64,000 nucleotides of DNA, taken from positions 1 through 64,000 of the forward strand of contig JAUIKF010000016.1 in the NCBI GenBank assembly GCA_030430575.1, read 5' to 3'. The DNA comes from Bacteroidia bacterium (lineage in GTDB: Bacteria > Bacteroidota > Bacteroidia > J057). The first letter of the stretch is position 1. Every line of letters starts with the position of its first letter. The position numbers and the translations under genes are program-made. The notes beneath the pieces are model-generated. The model saw only the letters and a list, made by a program, of their open reading frames with translations. It had not been told where the DNA came from and made no database searches. This document shows positions 7,674-17,900 of this stretch, piece by piece.

Positions 7674-9395
7674 GTGGAATCACTTCAAATCTGGACCCTT
7701 GTCATCGTAGGCCTTACTTTTGCGCTTTACATCGCTATTGCGATCTGGTCGAGGGCGTCTTCGACCAAGGACTTCTACGTCGCCGGCGGCGGCGTCCATC
7801 CTATCGCCAATGGTATGGCGACGGCTGCTGACTGGATGTCGGCGGCATCCTTCATTTCTATGGCGGGCTTGATCGCCTTTATGGGGCGAGATGGTGGGGT
7901 CTATCTCATGGGTTGGACAGGAGGCTATGTCTTATTGGCATTATTGCTTGCGCCCTATCTGCGCAAGTTTGGGAAGTTCACCGTGCCCGATTTTATCGGT
8001 GACCGCTATGCATCTGGCGCAGCAGATGAGAAGATCAATATTGCCCGGCTGGTGGCGATTATCTGTGCGATTTTTGTCTCCTTCACCTATATCGTAGGGC
8101 AAATGAAGGGCGTGGGTGTAGCCTTTTCCAGGTTTCTGTACATCCCCTTTGAATGGGGGGTGGTCATCGGTATGGGGATCGTGTTTTTCTATGCGGTATT
8201 GGGAGGAATGAAAGGGATCACCTATACCCAGGTGGCCCAATTTTGTGTCTTGATCTTTGCCTACCTCGTACCTGCCATTTTTATTTCTATACAAATTACC
8301 GGAAACCCTATCCCGCAACTAGGCTTGATCGGTGAGGTGAATGGCGAAGGGGTTTCATTGCTCGCCAACCTCGACAGCTTAGTGAAAGAATTAGGATTTA
8401 ATGAATATACCTCGGGCAGTAGAGCGACAGTAGACGTGTTTTTTATCACTGCTGCTTTGATGGTGGGAACGGCAGGGTTGCCTCATGTAATCGTCAGGTT
8501 TTTTACCGTGCCCAAGGTGAGTGACGCGCGTAAGTCCGCAGGCTGGGCCCTCCTGTTTATCGCTTTGCTATATACTACCGCCCCCGCTGTAGCAGCCTTT
8601 GCCCGCACCAATATGGTCAACTCCGTCTCCAATGTAGAATATGACCAAGTACCCGAATGGGTGACCAATTGGGAAGCGACGGGCTTGATCGAGATGGAAG
8701 ACAAAAATGGAGATGGCGTCATTCAATATACTGCCGATCCTGAAGCAAACGAATTTACCCCTGACAAGGACATCATGGTCCTCGCCAATCCAGAGATCGC
8801 CAACCTCCCCGAATGGGTAGTCGCTTTGGTAGTGGCTGGCGGCCTGGCAGCCGCTCTTTCGACGGCCGCGGGCCTATTATTGGTTATTTCCAGCTCGATT
8901 TCCCATGACCTGCTCAAGAAGACCTTTATGCCTAAGATCACAGACCGCCAAGAGCTTAGCTATGCGCGGATCGCCGCTGGTTTGGCAGTGATCGGAGCGG
9001 GGATCGCAGGGATGAATCCGCCAGGATTTGTGGCAGAAGTGGTCGCCTTTGCCTTTGGCCTAGCAGCGGCCTCCTTCTTCCCAGCGATCCTGCTAGGCAT
9101 CTTTGACAAACGCACCAATATGCAAGGGGCCGTGGCGGGAATGATTGTGGGAATCGTATTCACCGCTGCCATGATCATCTTGATGAAGTCAGTCAAGGTG
9201 CTGGGTACAGAAGAAGCCCTCATCACAGACTTTATGGGCATCTCTGCCCAAGGGATTGGGACGGTAGGCATGCTCCTGAATTTTGTCGTGACAATCGTCA
9301 TTTCACGCCTGACGCCTCCACCGCCCAAGGCCGTACAGGACATGGTGGAGGACATCCGCATTCCACGCGGTGCAGGAGCTGCAAGTGATCATTGA
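7674..9395 (+). CDS. Sodium:solute symporter (SLC5/ActP-like, VC_2705 type)
   Basis: This 573-residue protein has about 13 transmembrane helices and belongs to the sodium:solute symporter family, in the ActP-like branch that pairs with DUF4212. Diagnostic segments are STKDFYVAGGGVHPIANGMA near residue 30, the AADWMSAASFISMAGLI helix, YTYTQVAQF-like helix 5 (KGITYTQVAQF), and AAALSTAAGLLLVISSSISH. An inserted hydrophilic loop (about residues 318-370) contains DKNGDGVIQ, which resembles an EF-hand-like acidic loop. The start is GTG at 7674. It should import acetate or another short monocarboxylate with sodium, feeding the acetyl-CoA synthetase encoded 168 bp downstream. The substrate is inferred from neighbours. 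Confidence 0.9.
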   Translation: MESLQIWTLVIVGLTFALYIAIAIWSRASSTKDFYVAGGGVHPIANGMATAADWMSAASFISMAGLIAFMGRDGGVYLMGWTGGYVLLALLLAPYLRKFGKFTVPDFIGDRYASGAADEKINIARLVAIICAIFVSFTYIVGQMKGVGVAFSRFLYIPFEWGVVIGMGIVFFYAVLGGMKGITYTQVAQFCVLIFAYLVPAIFISIQITGNPIPQLGLIGEVNGEGVSLLANLDSLVKELGFNEYTSGSRATVDVFFITAALMVGTAGLPHVIVRFFTVPKVSDARKSAGWALLFIALLYTTAPAVAAFARTNMVNSVSNVEYDQVPEWVTNWEATGLIEMEDKNGDGVIQYTADPEANEFTPDKDIMVLANPEIANLPEWVVALVVAGGLAAALSTAAGLLLVISSSISHDLLKKTFMPKITDRQELSYARIAAGLAVIGAGIAGMNPPGFVAEVVAFAFGLAAASFFPAILLGIFDKRTNMQGAVAGMIVGIVFTAAMIILMKSVKVLGTEEALITDFMGISAQGIGTVGMLLNFVVTIVISRLTPPPPKAVQDMVEDIRIPRGAGAASDH

Positions 9396-9452
9396 TTGGA
9401 GAATTATTAATGAATAAATTGAGGCGAATTTTAAAAATTGTGCGGCTGGGGT

Positions 9453-9537
9453 GAAGCGAGCGTGGGGGGACGGATAGAAGGGATGGCCTTGGTTGGCTCG
9501 CTTCGATTTTTTGGTTACTTTTTTCTAAAAAAAGTAA
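9453..9537. repeat. Two stacked hairpins before acs
   Basis: The first stem is gaagcgagc (9453-9461) / gctcgcttc (9496-9504), followed by gatttttt, and could act as a terminator for the symporter gene. The second is gttactttttt / aaaaaagtaac around 9513-9537. If the first terminates transcription, acs must have its own promoter further down. Confidence 0.55.
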
Positions 9538-9562
9538 CATAACAAGAAAAAACACTAGGTAA

Positions 9563-11461
9563 ATGACAACTCGCATACACACCTTTGACCAATACCAAGA
9601 AGTCTATTCCCGCAGCGTAGCCGATCCAGAAGCCTTCTGGGCAGCAGAAGCCGAGACCTTTGAGTGGCGCCAAAAATGGGACAAAGTCCTCGACTGGAAC
9701 TTCCGTGATCCTGATGTCAAGTGGTTCCTAAATGGCAAGCTCAACATCACCGTGAACTGCCTGGACCGCCATTTGGAGACACGTGGCGATCAGACCGCCA
9801 TCCTCTGGGAACCCAATGACCCAGGCGATCCCGCCATTACTTACACCTATCGTGAGCTGTATCACGAGGTATGCAAAATGGCCAATGTCATGAAAAAGCA
9901 TGGCATTGAGAAAGGCGACCGCGTCTGCTTTTACATGCCCATGGTGCCAGAATTGGCGATTGGGGTGTTGGCGTGTGCGCGGATTGGGGCCATCCACTCC
10001 GTCGTATTTGCGGGCTTCTCCGCTTCTGCGCTGACAGATCGAATCAACGATTCGAGTTGCAAGATGGTCCTCTGCTCGGACGGCAATTTCCGAGGAACGA
10101 AATCCATTCCTGTGAAGGCCGTAGTAGATGAAGCGTTAGAAAAATGCCCTTCTGTAGAGACGGTGCTGGTCAAGCAGCGGACAGGCCAGGAAGTGGTCTG
10201 GAAGGACGGTCGTGATTACTGGCTGCATGAAGAATCAAGAACTGTTCCCAATACGTGCAGAGCCGTCGAGATGGACGCGGAAGATACTTTATTTATCCTT
10301 TATACTTCAGGTTCTACTGGCAAACCCAAAGGCGTGGTGCATTCCTGTGGGGGCTATATGGTCTACACGTGCTTTTCGTTCAAAAATGTGTTCCAATACG
10401 ACGAGGGGGATGTGTACTGGTGTACGGCTGACATTGGCTGGATCACCGGCCATTCCTATATCGTCTATGGGCCTCTATTAGCTGGCGCGACAACTGTCAT
10501 GTTTGAAGGGGTGCCGACCTTCCCTGACGCGGGACGTTTTTGGGAGATCTGTGAAAAGCATCAGGTCAACCAGTTTTACACTGCTCCTACCGCGATTCGT
10601 GCGCTCATGGCCAAGGGCGATGAGTGGCCTGAGAAATACGACCTCAGCCAACTGAAAGTGCTGGGCAGTGTAGGAGAACCCATCAATGAGGAAGCGTGGA
10701 ATTGGTATAATGAAAAAATAGGCAAATCAAATGTTCCTATCGTAGATACCTGGTGGCAGACAGAGACGGGCGGCATCCTCATTTCACCTTTACCAGGCAT
10801 CACGAAACTCAAACCCACGTACGCTACCTTGCCACTTCCAGGCGTACAACCCTGTCTGGTAGATAATGAGGGAAATGAACTGGAAGGAAATAATGTCGAA
10901 GGCCTCCTTTGCATGAAATTTCCCTGGCCGTCTATGCTCCGCACGACTTACGGCGACCACGAGCGTTGTCGTCAGGTCTATTTCTCTTCCTTCAAAGACA
11001 TGTACTTTACCGGTGACGGTGCCCGTCGTGATGGGGATGGATTCTATCGCATCATCGGACGGGTAGACGATGTCATCAATGTCTCTGGCCACCGCATGGG
11101 CACGGCCGAGGTAGAAAATGCCATCAACGAGCATCCCACTGTCGTCGAATCCGCTGTGGTGGGCTACCCCCACGCCATCAAAGGCCAAGGCATCTATGCC
11201 TATGTGATCTGCGCCGAACGGCCAGCTGACGAAGACGTCTTCCGCAAAGAACTCCTCGCAGTCGTCACTCGCGAGATTGGACCTATCGCCAAGCCCGACC
11301 TGATCCAGGTCGTCGACGGCCTGCCCAAGACCCGCTCAGGCAAGATCATGCGCCGCATCCTCCGCAAAATCGCCGAAGGCGCTTCGGACCAGCTAGGCGA
11401 TACGTCTACGTTGCTGGATCCTTCGGTTGTAGAGGCGATCAAGGCGGGAGCGCTGGTGTGA
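9563..11461 (+). CDS. acs: Acetyl-CoA synthetase (AMP-forming)
   Basis: This 632-residue enzyme converts acetate, ATP and CoA to acetyl-CoA, AMP and pyrophosphate. The ATP-binding loop YTSGSTGKPKG starts near residue 247. The A5-type motif DTWWQTETGG lies near residue 395, with the Trp that limits the acyl pocket to acetate/propionate. The FTGDGARRDGDGFYRI hinge region follows, and the catalytic Lys that is the usual acetylation site sits in RSGKIMRR (about K594). The N-terminal ACAS_N segment (YQEVYSRSVADPEAFW) is present. The length is slightly below the usual 640-650 but complete. The start is the ATG at 9563. It lies directly after the symporter genes, which supports acetate as the imported substrate. 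Confidence 0.95.
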   Translation: MTTRIHTFDQYQEVYSRSVADPEAFWAAEAETFEWRQKWDKVLDWNFRDPDVKWFLNGKLNITVNCLDRHLETRGDQTAILWEPNDPGDPAITYTYRELYHEVCKMANVMKKHGIEKGDRVCFYMPMVPELAIGVLACARIGAIHSVVFAGFSASALTDRINDSSCKMVLCSDGNFRGTKSIPVKAVVDEALEKCPSVETVLVKQRTGQEVVWKDGRDYWLHEESRTVPNTCRAVEMDAEDTLFILYTSGSTGKPKGVVHSCGGYMVYTCFSFKNVFQYDEGDVYWCTADIGWITGHSYIVYGPLLAGATTVMFEGVPTFPDAGRFWEICEKHQVNQFYTAPTAIRALMAKGDEWPEKYDLSQLKVLGSVGEPINEEAWNWYNEKIGKSNVPIVDTWWQTETGGILISPLPGITKLKPTYATLPLPGVQPCLVDNEGNELEGNNVEGLLCMKFPWPSMLRTTYGDHERCRQVYFSSFKDMYFTGDGARRDGDGFYRIIGRVDDVINVSGHRMGTAEVENAINEHPTVVESAVVGYPHAIKGQGIYAYVICAERPADEDVFRKELLAVVTREIGPIAKPDLIQVVDGLPKTRSGKIMRRILRKIAEGASDQLGDTSTLLDPSVVEAIKAGALV

Positions 11462-11541
11462 GGGGGGAAATGTTCTTGGTTTTAGGTTCTATGTTCTAGG
11501 TTTGGGGCTGATGGTTATTTGATAATAGCTTTTAGTCCCAT

Positions 11542-11892
11542 TTACTCAATTTCCCCTAATGCAAAGGTCGTATCAGTTATCTTTTTGATTAACTGTTTAA
11601 AGGGTTCAATCCGCAATTGATTCCTATGAGAATTTCTTAGAATGGCATCTACTGGGACAAAGTTGATTAGATGGCATCTCGCTTCACAATGATCTCTTCC
11701 CATAGGCTTCACAACCATATCATCTGTAATCACAAAACTGAATTCGTCATCCCAATTATGAGAGGTCATCATTACGCAGACGAAATAGCCTTCAATTTCT
11801 TGGACTAATTTATTAGAAAGAATAATGGCAGGATGATTCCCTCCTAGATCAGAATCAAATACAACTTCAACAATATCACGCTGATTAGCCAT
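11542..11892 (-). CDS. PemK/MazF-like toxin-family protein
   Basis: This 116-residue protein resembles the PemK/MazF growth-inhibitor fold. The N-terminal strand is RDIVEVVFDSDLGGNHPAII, with G-x-x-x-PAII as in the usual GxxRPAVV segment, followed by MMTSH and a conserved-looking CHLINFVPVDAI strand and C-terminal helix. MazF-type proteins are mRNA-cleaving toxins, though many divergent relatives are untested. The typical arginine after the GNH turn is not evident, so activity is uncertain. The ATG at 11892 overlaps the end of the upstream 64-residue gene by 8 bp, giving translational coupling typical of antitoxin-toxin pairs. Confidence 0.7.
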   Translation of the reverse strand: MANQRDIVEVVFDSDLGGNHPAIILSNKLVQEIEGYFVCVMMTSHNWDDEFSFVITDDMVVKPMGRDHCEARCHLINFVPVDAILRNSHRNQLRIEPFKQLIKKITDTTFALGEIE

Positions 11893-12079
11893 TATCTTTT
11901 GGAGTCAAAGCTTGGGCAATCCCTTTGGAGGAAGTTTTGAACATAGCTCTCTTTAAATTTTCGGGAGTTGATGTACGCTTCCGTTTTGGGGTAATAGGTA
12001 TCGTATAACCCGTTTGAGAATCAATATCCAGAATAAAAGTTTCTGCTTGAATATATTCGGTGGTAATATTTAGAAACAT
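11885..12079 (-). CDS. Small putative antitoxin
   Basis: This 64-residue protein precedes and overlaps the PemK/MazF-like gene by 8 bp. Its size and placement fit an antitoxin. It has a beta-rich start (MFLNITTEYIQAETFILDID) and a basic tail (PKRKRTSTPENLKRAM) that could contact nucleic acid or partner protein. No AbrB, RHH or HTH domain was recognised. It starts 4 bp after the stop of a 115-residue gene, so all three are probably co-transcribed. The antitoxin role is inferred from context only. Confidence 0.6.
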   Translation of the reverse strand: MFLNITTEYIQAETFILDIDSQTGYTIPITPKRKRTSTPENLKRAMFKTSSKGIAQALTPKDNG

Positions 12080-12083
12080 ATCT

Positions 12084-12431
12084 CTATTCTTGCTCCGTAT
12101 TTAATTTTTTTAACTCACTGATTTTTGTTTCCAGAAAATTCTTAAGGCTCTCACAAACATTCAAATCCATATAAAGACCAATTTCGAATTCTCTTATAAG
12201 GCCACTTTTAGAGCTTTCAATATTTTTTATCGGTTCTGCAATCCTATTTTCTTCATCAATTCTAAATTCAGTACCTTGGGGAATTACCCCTCTTTGGCTA
12301 TAAAAGTTTAGGTTAATATATCCTGATGGTGTAATTCCACCATGCGCCCCATCAACATGAATTTGTCGAAATCCAGGGTTTTTGATATTATGGATTACAA
12401 TTGAGTTATTATCTTTTTCTTCCATACTCAT
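12084..12431 (-). CDS. Conserved hypothetical protein, first gene of toxin-like cluster
   Basis: This 115-residue soluble protein was not assigned to a named family with confidence. Its first half (FRQIHVDGAHGGITPSGYIN, then LNFYSQRGVIPQ) resembles conserved hypothetical proteins with a GGITPxGxIxxxFYSERxPIPQ pattern. The second half ends in a helical LNVCESLKNFLETKISELKK segment, recalling DUF3467-like proteins. The first ATG is 12431; ATG 12425 is also possible. A TATTTTTG box on this strand (12469-12476) matches the Bacteroidota -7 element. It is 4 bp upstream of the putative antitoxin gene, so it may be a third component or regulator of the module. Confidence 0.65.
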   Translation of the reverse strand: MSMEEKDNNSIVIHNIKNPGFRQIHVDGAHGGITPSGYINLNFYSQRGVIPQGTEFRIDEENRIAEPIKNIESSKSGLIREFEIGLYMDLNVCESLKNFLETKISELKKLNTEQE

Positions 12432-12468
12432 TTTTTAGATGAATGCAGCTCATCATTTTGGTGCTTTT

Positions 12469-12476
12469 CAAAAATA
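12469..12476 (-). promoter_or_regulatory. Possible -7 promoter box for the three-gene cluster
   Basis: On the minus strand the sequence is TATTTTTG, an exact match to TAnnTTTG, 38 nt before ATG 12431. No TTTG was found at the expected -33 spacing, so support is partial. Confidence 0.3.
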
Positions 12477-12533
12477 CCAAGTTAACCTTTCAATGCATAA
12501 ACAATTCAATTATTTTTTTGCTGTCCCATCCCC

Positions 12534-14753
12534 CTAAAGCGTCAACCAATAATTCAACTTCACCACGATCCCGCGATTCTTGGCACCAAACTCCTTCACG
12601 GCGTAGTTGTCGGAGTAGACGACAAAGAGGTCTGACATGGGCTTAAAGCGCCATTGAAGGCGGGAGTTGATGTTGAAGTTGTCGGCTTGGGTGTTGTACT
12701 GGAGGAAGGTGGTCCAGAAGACGCTGCGTGAAAAATTGATTTCAATTCGGGGGCTGATCAGGAGGAGGGTGATCTGGCCATAGGGATCGGGCAGAGCGAG
12801 TTCGTTGCGAGCGAAATTGAGACTAAAATTACCCCATGGCTGGCGGCGGAAGTTTAAGCCCAGTGACTGGGTATTCCTTTTCCCATTGTAAAATTCGCCG
12901 TATTCTACTCCTGCATTGAAGGAAAATGCCTTGCGGCCATCTGAGTTGTACTCGATGCCGCCTGTGGTGAAGCTGTATTGCCCCACAGGCAAGGGGTCAA
13001 ATTCATCGCCCAACAATCCCGTTACAAAAGGCAGATTCACAAGATTTCTTCTTACGCCCCATTCCAAGCTGCTGGAATTGCTGAAGTTGATAGAATAGCC
13101 CAGGTCAAGGCTCCACTCGTTGAGGGAGAAGTCTGGGTTCCAGATCGGTACACTTTCGATTCTGGGGCCGTGGAGATTGACGGTTTTGTTGTTTTTGGGG
13201 TAAATCTTGTAGGCAAATTCCTGGTAAAGGATATTGAAGCCGAGGCGGACGGTAGTGTCACGTTCTGCGTCGTAGTTGAATTGTCTGGCGTTAAATCCAA
13301 TGTCTACGAGGTAATTGGTGCCTGTATGGCTGTAGGAGGAGAAGTGGGTAATGGTACGTGAATTGACCCCTGCACCTACATTGTAATAGGTATTCTGATC
13401 CCACTTTTCAGGCGCCCAGGAACCGTGATATTGCCCCCAAGCCAGCCATTGCCCATCTTCCGAACTGTAATTAAATTCCAGCCCCGCATTTCGGGTATAG
13501 TCATCCGACAAGGGATTCACCCCATCAAATGCCTGCCGACTGAGCACAATCCCATTAATGGTAGAGCGTTTCAACACCCGCTGCTGAAAGGCTGCTACGC
13601 TGTAGTTTTGGGACCTGAAGTCATCCGTCGCTGCTGTCTGCATGGTCATCAGGCCGATGCGCATGGCCTTGGTGAGGTTGCCGCTGAGGCGTGCTCCAAA
13701 GATGATCGGAATGGGCTGGGTATTGTCGTCGAGGCCGATTCTTCTGGAGAAAAACGGTCGTGTAGGGGGGATGCCAAAGGAGTTGAAAAGGTCACTGTTT
13801 TCAAGGAAAAAGGTGCGCCGTTCGGGAAAAAACAGGGAAAACCGCTCCAGGTTGGTCACCTGCACATCTACATCCACTTGGGAGAAATCGGGATTCACAG
13901 TAAGGTCCAAATTGAGGGAAGGGGAAACCGCTACTTTGGCATCCAACCCAGCGCCTTCCTTCCAGTCTGCTGGCGTTTGGGCCTCATAGTCTTTGGAAAC
14001 TCGGCCTGTGATATAGGGGATAATGGAAATATTGCCTTTGGCGGGCGTAGGCGCCTCCTCCCAGATGAGGGTCCCCATATAGCCGAGGTCGATGCCATCG
14101 AAGTTGAGCGGAACGTGCGACCAGGTCGAGTAATAGTTACGCTTCATGTCATTTCGGATGAAATTGACGCCCCAGCGCGTCTTGCCAGCTTCGAAGCGAA
14201 GCGTCTTGAAGGGAATGGCCATTTCGATTTGAAAACGGTCGGGGTGATTGGTCACGGCAGAAAACCACTTATTGTCCCAGTCGGACCGGTAGTCTTCCGT
14301 GTCTTGGGTGAGCAAGCCCTCATTTTGGGCGCCCAGCGCATTCACGCCAAAAAGAAAGCCATTGGTCTTCTGCTTGACGGGATCGAGGATAAGCTCAAAG
14401 CCATCGCTGTCCCAGAAGCCTTGGTCTCGCTTCAAGGTTTGAATGACATAGGGTTGCTCGTGGTAGCACACCGCAAATAAGTACAGGTACTGGTCGTCGA
14501 AGGTCATGCGGACCTCTGTTTTGGCCTCAGCCAGTTCCTGGTCCGAGGGCCATTTGTTCCAAAAGTCTTTGGCCACGGAGGCTGCCTGCCAGGCGGCTTC
14601 CTTCATCTGCCCATCGACGACGATGGGCGTGGCAGAGCGCTTCATCCCTAGTTCGCGAAACTTCTGCGGGGTTCCGTCTTGGGCGAAGCTAGGAAGATGA
14701 AAAGCGAATAAAATTAGGCAAAGGAACCTTGATGCTAAGGTGAATGTCGACAT
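12534..14753 (-). CDS. DUF5916 outer-membrane protein with CBM9-like domain
   Basis: This protein has about 739 residues. A signal peptide ending in LPSFAQ follows ATG 14753, which is preferred to an in-frame TTG at 14774. The N-terminal domain is a CBM9-like beta-sandwich: PIVVDGQMKEAAWQAA, then TEVRMTFDDQYLYLFAVCYH and GFELILDPVKQKTNGFLFGV. The remaining roughly 500 residues have alternating amphipathic strands ending in W-L-T-L, which fits an outer-membrane beta-barrel; this is the usual DUF5916 architecture. The conserved RRTFFLENSDLF segment sits at the junction. The function of the family is unproven, but carbohydrate binding at the surface is plausible. It is monocistronic on this strand. 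Confidence 0.85.
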   Translation of the reverse strand: MSTFTLASRFLCLILFAFHLPSFAQDGTPQKFRELGMKRSATPIVVDGQMKEAAWQAASVAKDFWNKWPSDQELAEAKTEVRMTFDDQYLYLFAVCYHEQPYVIQTLKRDQGFWDSDGFELILDPVKQKTNGFLFGVNALGAQNEGLLTQDTEDYRSDWDNKWFSAVTNHPDRFQIEMAIPFKTLRFEAGKTRWGVNFIRNDMKRNYYSTWSHVPLNFDGIDLGYMGTLIWEEAPTPAKGNISIIPYITGRVSKDYEAQTPADWKEGAGLDAKVAVSPSLNLDLTVNPDFSQVDVDVQVTNLERFSLFFPERRTFFLENSDLFNSFGIPPTRPFFSRRIGLDDNTQPIPIIFGARLSGNLTKAMRIGLMTMQTAATDDFRSQNYSVAAFQQRVLKRSTINGIVLSRQAFDGVNPLSDDYTRNAGLEFNYSSEDGQWLAWGQYHGSWAPEKWDQNTYYNVGAGVNSRTITHFSSYSHTGTNYLVDIGFNARQFNYDAERDTTVRLGFNILYQEFAYKIYPKNNKTVNLHGPRIESVPIWNPDFSLNEWSLDLGYSINFSNSSSLEWGVRRNLVNLPFVTGLLGDEFDPLPVGQYSFTTGGIEYNSDGRKAFSFNAGVEYGEFYNGKRNTQSLGLNFRRQPWGNFSLNFARNELALPDPYGQITLLLISPRIEINFSRSVFWTTFLQYNTQADNFNINSRLQWRFKPMSDLFVVYSDNYAVKEFGAKNRGIVVKLNYWLTL

Positions 14754-14808
14754 TCCACTAATTTTTTTTACCAATTTAGCCTTTTTTTCCGATATGCGGA
14801 ATATTGCC

Positions 14809-14885
14809 GTAGAGACGCGATTTATCGCATGTTGATTCCATATTATTGCATCAGGCTGTAGAGACGCGATAAATCGCGTCTCTAC
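14809..14885. repeat. GTAGAGACGCGAT palindromic repeats
   Basis: A perfect inverted repeat at 14858-14885 has 13-bp arms (gtagagacgcgat / atcgcgtctctac) around aa. A second, partly decayed copy starts at 14809 (gtagagacgcgatttatcgc). The same outer sequence, GTAGAGACG...CGTCTCTAC, reappears inside a coding region at 28,059. 14,915-14,934 has an AACCCAAA tract. Confidence 0.8.
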
Positions 14886-14985
14886 GAAATGGCAATCGAC
14901 AAACCCCGAACATAAAACCCAAAACCCAAAACTTTTTCTTGGTTCCCTTTCTATTGTTCAATACATTGAAATACAAAATCCAGAC

Positions 14986-17900
14986 ATGAGATTCCCCCTT
15001 TTCCTCCTCCTAATGCTTTACTCCTATGGCCTATTTTCCCAAAATGGGCCGTTGATGCAACGCCTGGATCAGGCCAAGGAGCTGTATGCGCAGGAGGAAT
15101 ATAAAGCTTATGAGACCGAGATTCTCAGGTTATTGGCACATCCTGACGCAAAAAAAGAGAAAGGACTGTATTGGCTGTTGCTGATGGAGGCAGGATCCGT
15201 CACGATAGATTTTGCCAAATATGAGCAGGCGTATGACTATTATCATCAGGCGCTGCATTATGAGGAAGATGGGCAAGGCCCGCCCGATAGCTTATTGGCG
15301 ACGATTTACAATGATCTGGGCTATATCCGGGGGGAGCAGTCTCGTTTTGAGGAGCAGCTTGCTTTGTACGAAAAATCACTGGAATACCGCATCGCTTTGT
15401 ATGGGCCAACTCACTCGGAAACGGCGAGAAGCTATAATAACATTGGCTACTGCTACGGGAGGATGCGAAACTATGACCAGCAGCTCATTTATTTCCAAAA
15501 AGCCTTGGCGATCAGAATAGCGTTCTATGGCGAAGTGCATGCCCAGACGGCCAACTCTTTCAATAACCTGGGGTATTGCTATGGGCGTTTGGGGGACTAC
15601 GACAGCGAACTGGAATATTACCTCAAAGCGCTGAAAGTACGCAAGGCGATATTGGGCGAGCGGCATTCTTTGGTTGCTCGCACGTTGGGGAATATTGGCT
15701 ACCACTACTACAACACGCGTCAATATGACAAGGCCATCGCGCATTTTGAGGCAGGAATGGCCATCTACACGGAGATTTTTGGCCCGGATCATCCTGATGT
15801 GGTCAGTTCGTTGGAGAATATTGCCAATGCTTATGGGCGTCTCGGATATTTGGACAAATGCTTATTGTATTTGAATAAAGCCCAAGAAATTAACCTAAAA
15901 TTCTATGGAGCAAGGTCGGAGTCCGAAGTTCAAAACCTCAATAATCAAGCGGTATTTTCTTTGCGATTGGGGGAATATGAAAAAGCTGTAGGTCTCTTTG
16001 AAAAATCACTGGAGATCAGCCAGGAGATTTGGGGCAAGGACTCAAAGATGGCTATCGATCGAATGATCAAGGTAGGCATCGCGAACCTTGAACAAGGCGA
16101 TTATTCCAAAAGCTTGGAGATTTTCAACAAGGCATTTGAGATATATCATCCTACCGTCTCTCCGCCAAATTTTGAGTTGGCGGAAATTCATTTTCGAAGA
16201 GGCAGTTTGTATATCCATTTGGACTCCTTGGACAGGGCAATTGAAGATTTGCGCGAAGGGAGAAAACAATTTCTCCAACTCCACGATGAGGTAAGCAGTA
16301 GTTCTATCCATCAGGTCATAGGCGACTATTTTTACCATCAAGGAAAGTATGATTCGACCATCTATTATAATAATGTAGCCATTCAGTTTTTGGTGCCTGA
16401 TTTTACGTGGAAGGAGCCTCATGAAAATCCTTTGTCAGAGCAACTGATTTCAGAAGATCAATTGCTATATGCTGTGGAGGGAAAGGGAAGGGCATTTTAT
16501 CAAAAAGGAATCGACAATCGAGACGCGACTGCCTTGAAGCACGCCCTGGCCACCTTTGAACTGGCCATTGAAATCCTTGAAAAGAAACGATTTGAAAGGG
16601 GCGAAAAGACGATCCAACTGTTCAGTAGCGAAATCAGAGCCCTTTTTTCCCTGCTTATCAAGACCGCTAAGCACCTATATGACCTAACCCAGGATGATCA
16701 GTATCTCGAAGTCGTCTTTGAAGCCATGGACCAAAGCAGGGCTTATCTCCTGCGCGAACGCCTGCAAGCAGAGCAAGTAGCGCAATTTTCTGGTGTGCCA
16801 GATAGCTTATTGGGACAAGATCGAGTACTCAAGCAGGAACTGGTTTTTTATCAAAATAAAATCAAAGATGCTGAAGGAAATGCTTCTTATGACAGTGCGA
16901 AGGTGGCTCGTTGGAAGGATTATTTAGTAGAAAAACAACGAAAGCGCGACCAATTGCTCAGTATTTTATCCCGATCATTTCCCCGCTATTTTGCCCTGAA
17001 ACACGCCACACCCGACATTTCGCTACAACAGATACAAGGGGATTTATCGAAAAAAGGCGCAAACCTGATCACCTATTTCCATGCTGATAGCACGATATAT
17101 GCGATGGTGATTACCCCTAAAGGCAATCACTTACAGGCAATCCCCCTTCCTCCACATTTTGAGCACCTATCCCATCAATTTCTGAATGAACTGCGCCAGC
17201 CTGACCTTGTCAAGGCTCCGCAAGAGGCTTTTAGCCGATTTTGTCAGAGTTCTTATGCACTCTATGAACTATTGGTAGCGCCCCTTATCGACGATATCCC
17301 CCATAATGAACGCTTGATCATCATTCCCGATGGCAGCCTGGGCTATATCCCCTTTGAGTGCCTTATCCAAACCCTTCCAGCCGACCTCACCCAAGTCAAC
17401 TATGCTGCGCTGGACTTCTTGATCAAGCGATTGGAGATCGGCTATTCTTATCACAACCAATACCCCGATCAGCGGAATAAGGGCAAAAAGCTGAAGTATG
17501 TGGCGTTTGCGCCCTCTTTTGGGCCTGCCGTGGTAGGCGACTCCCTCCGACAAAACCTCCCCGTCCTGAGCTACGCTCAGGAAGAGACAGACGCCCTCGC
17601 CAAATCATTTGACGGGCAGCTCTATCAGGCTGAGCAAGCGTCAGAATCTTTATTCAAAAGCCTTGCGCCTGCCTTTTCGATGTTGCACTTGGCTACCCAT
17701 AGTTGGGTGTCAGATGGAGAAAGAGGTGCTCCATATTTGGTTTTCAGTAAGGATGTGGAGGGAAAAGAAGACGGCAAGCTTCATAGTTACGAATTGTACA
17801 ACCTGGATCTCTCTGCCGAAATCGCGGTGCTCAGCGCCTGCAATACAGGCGTTGGGAAGCTGCAAGCGGGGGAAGGCGTAATGAGCATGGCCCATGCCTT

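Noticed and set aside
13425-14480. 351-codon open frame antisense to the DUF5916 gene
   Set aside because: It mirrors the other strand's barrel gene, has no recognisable domain and no start context; codon-pattern shadow.
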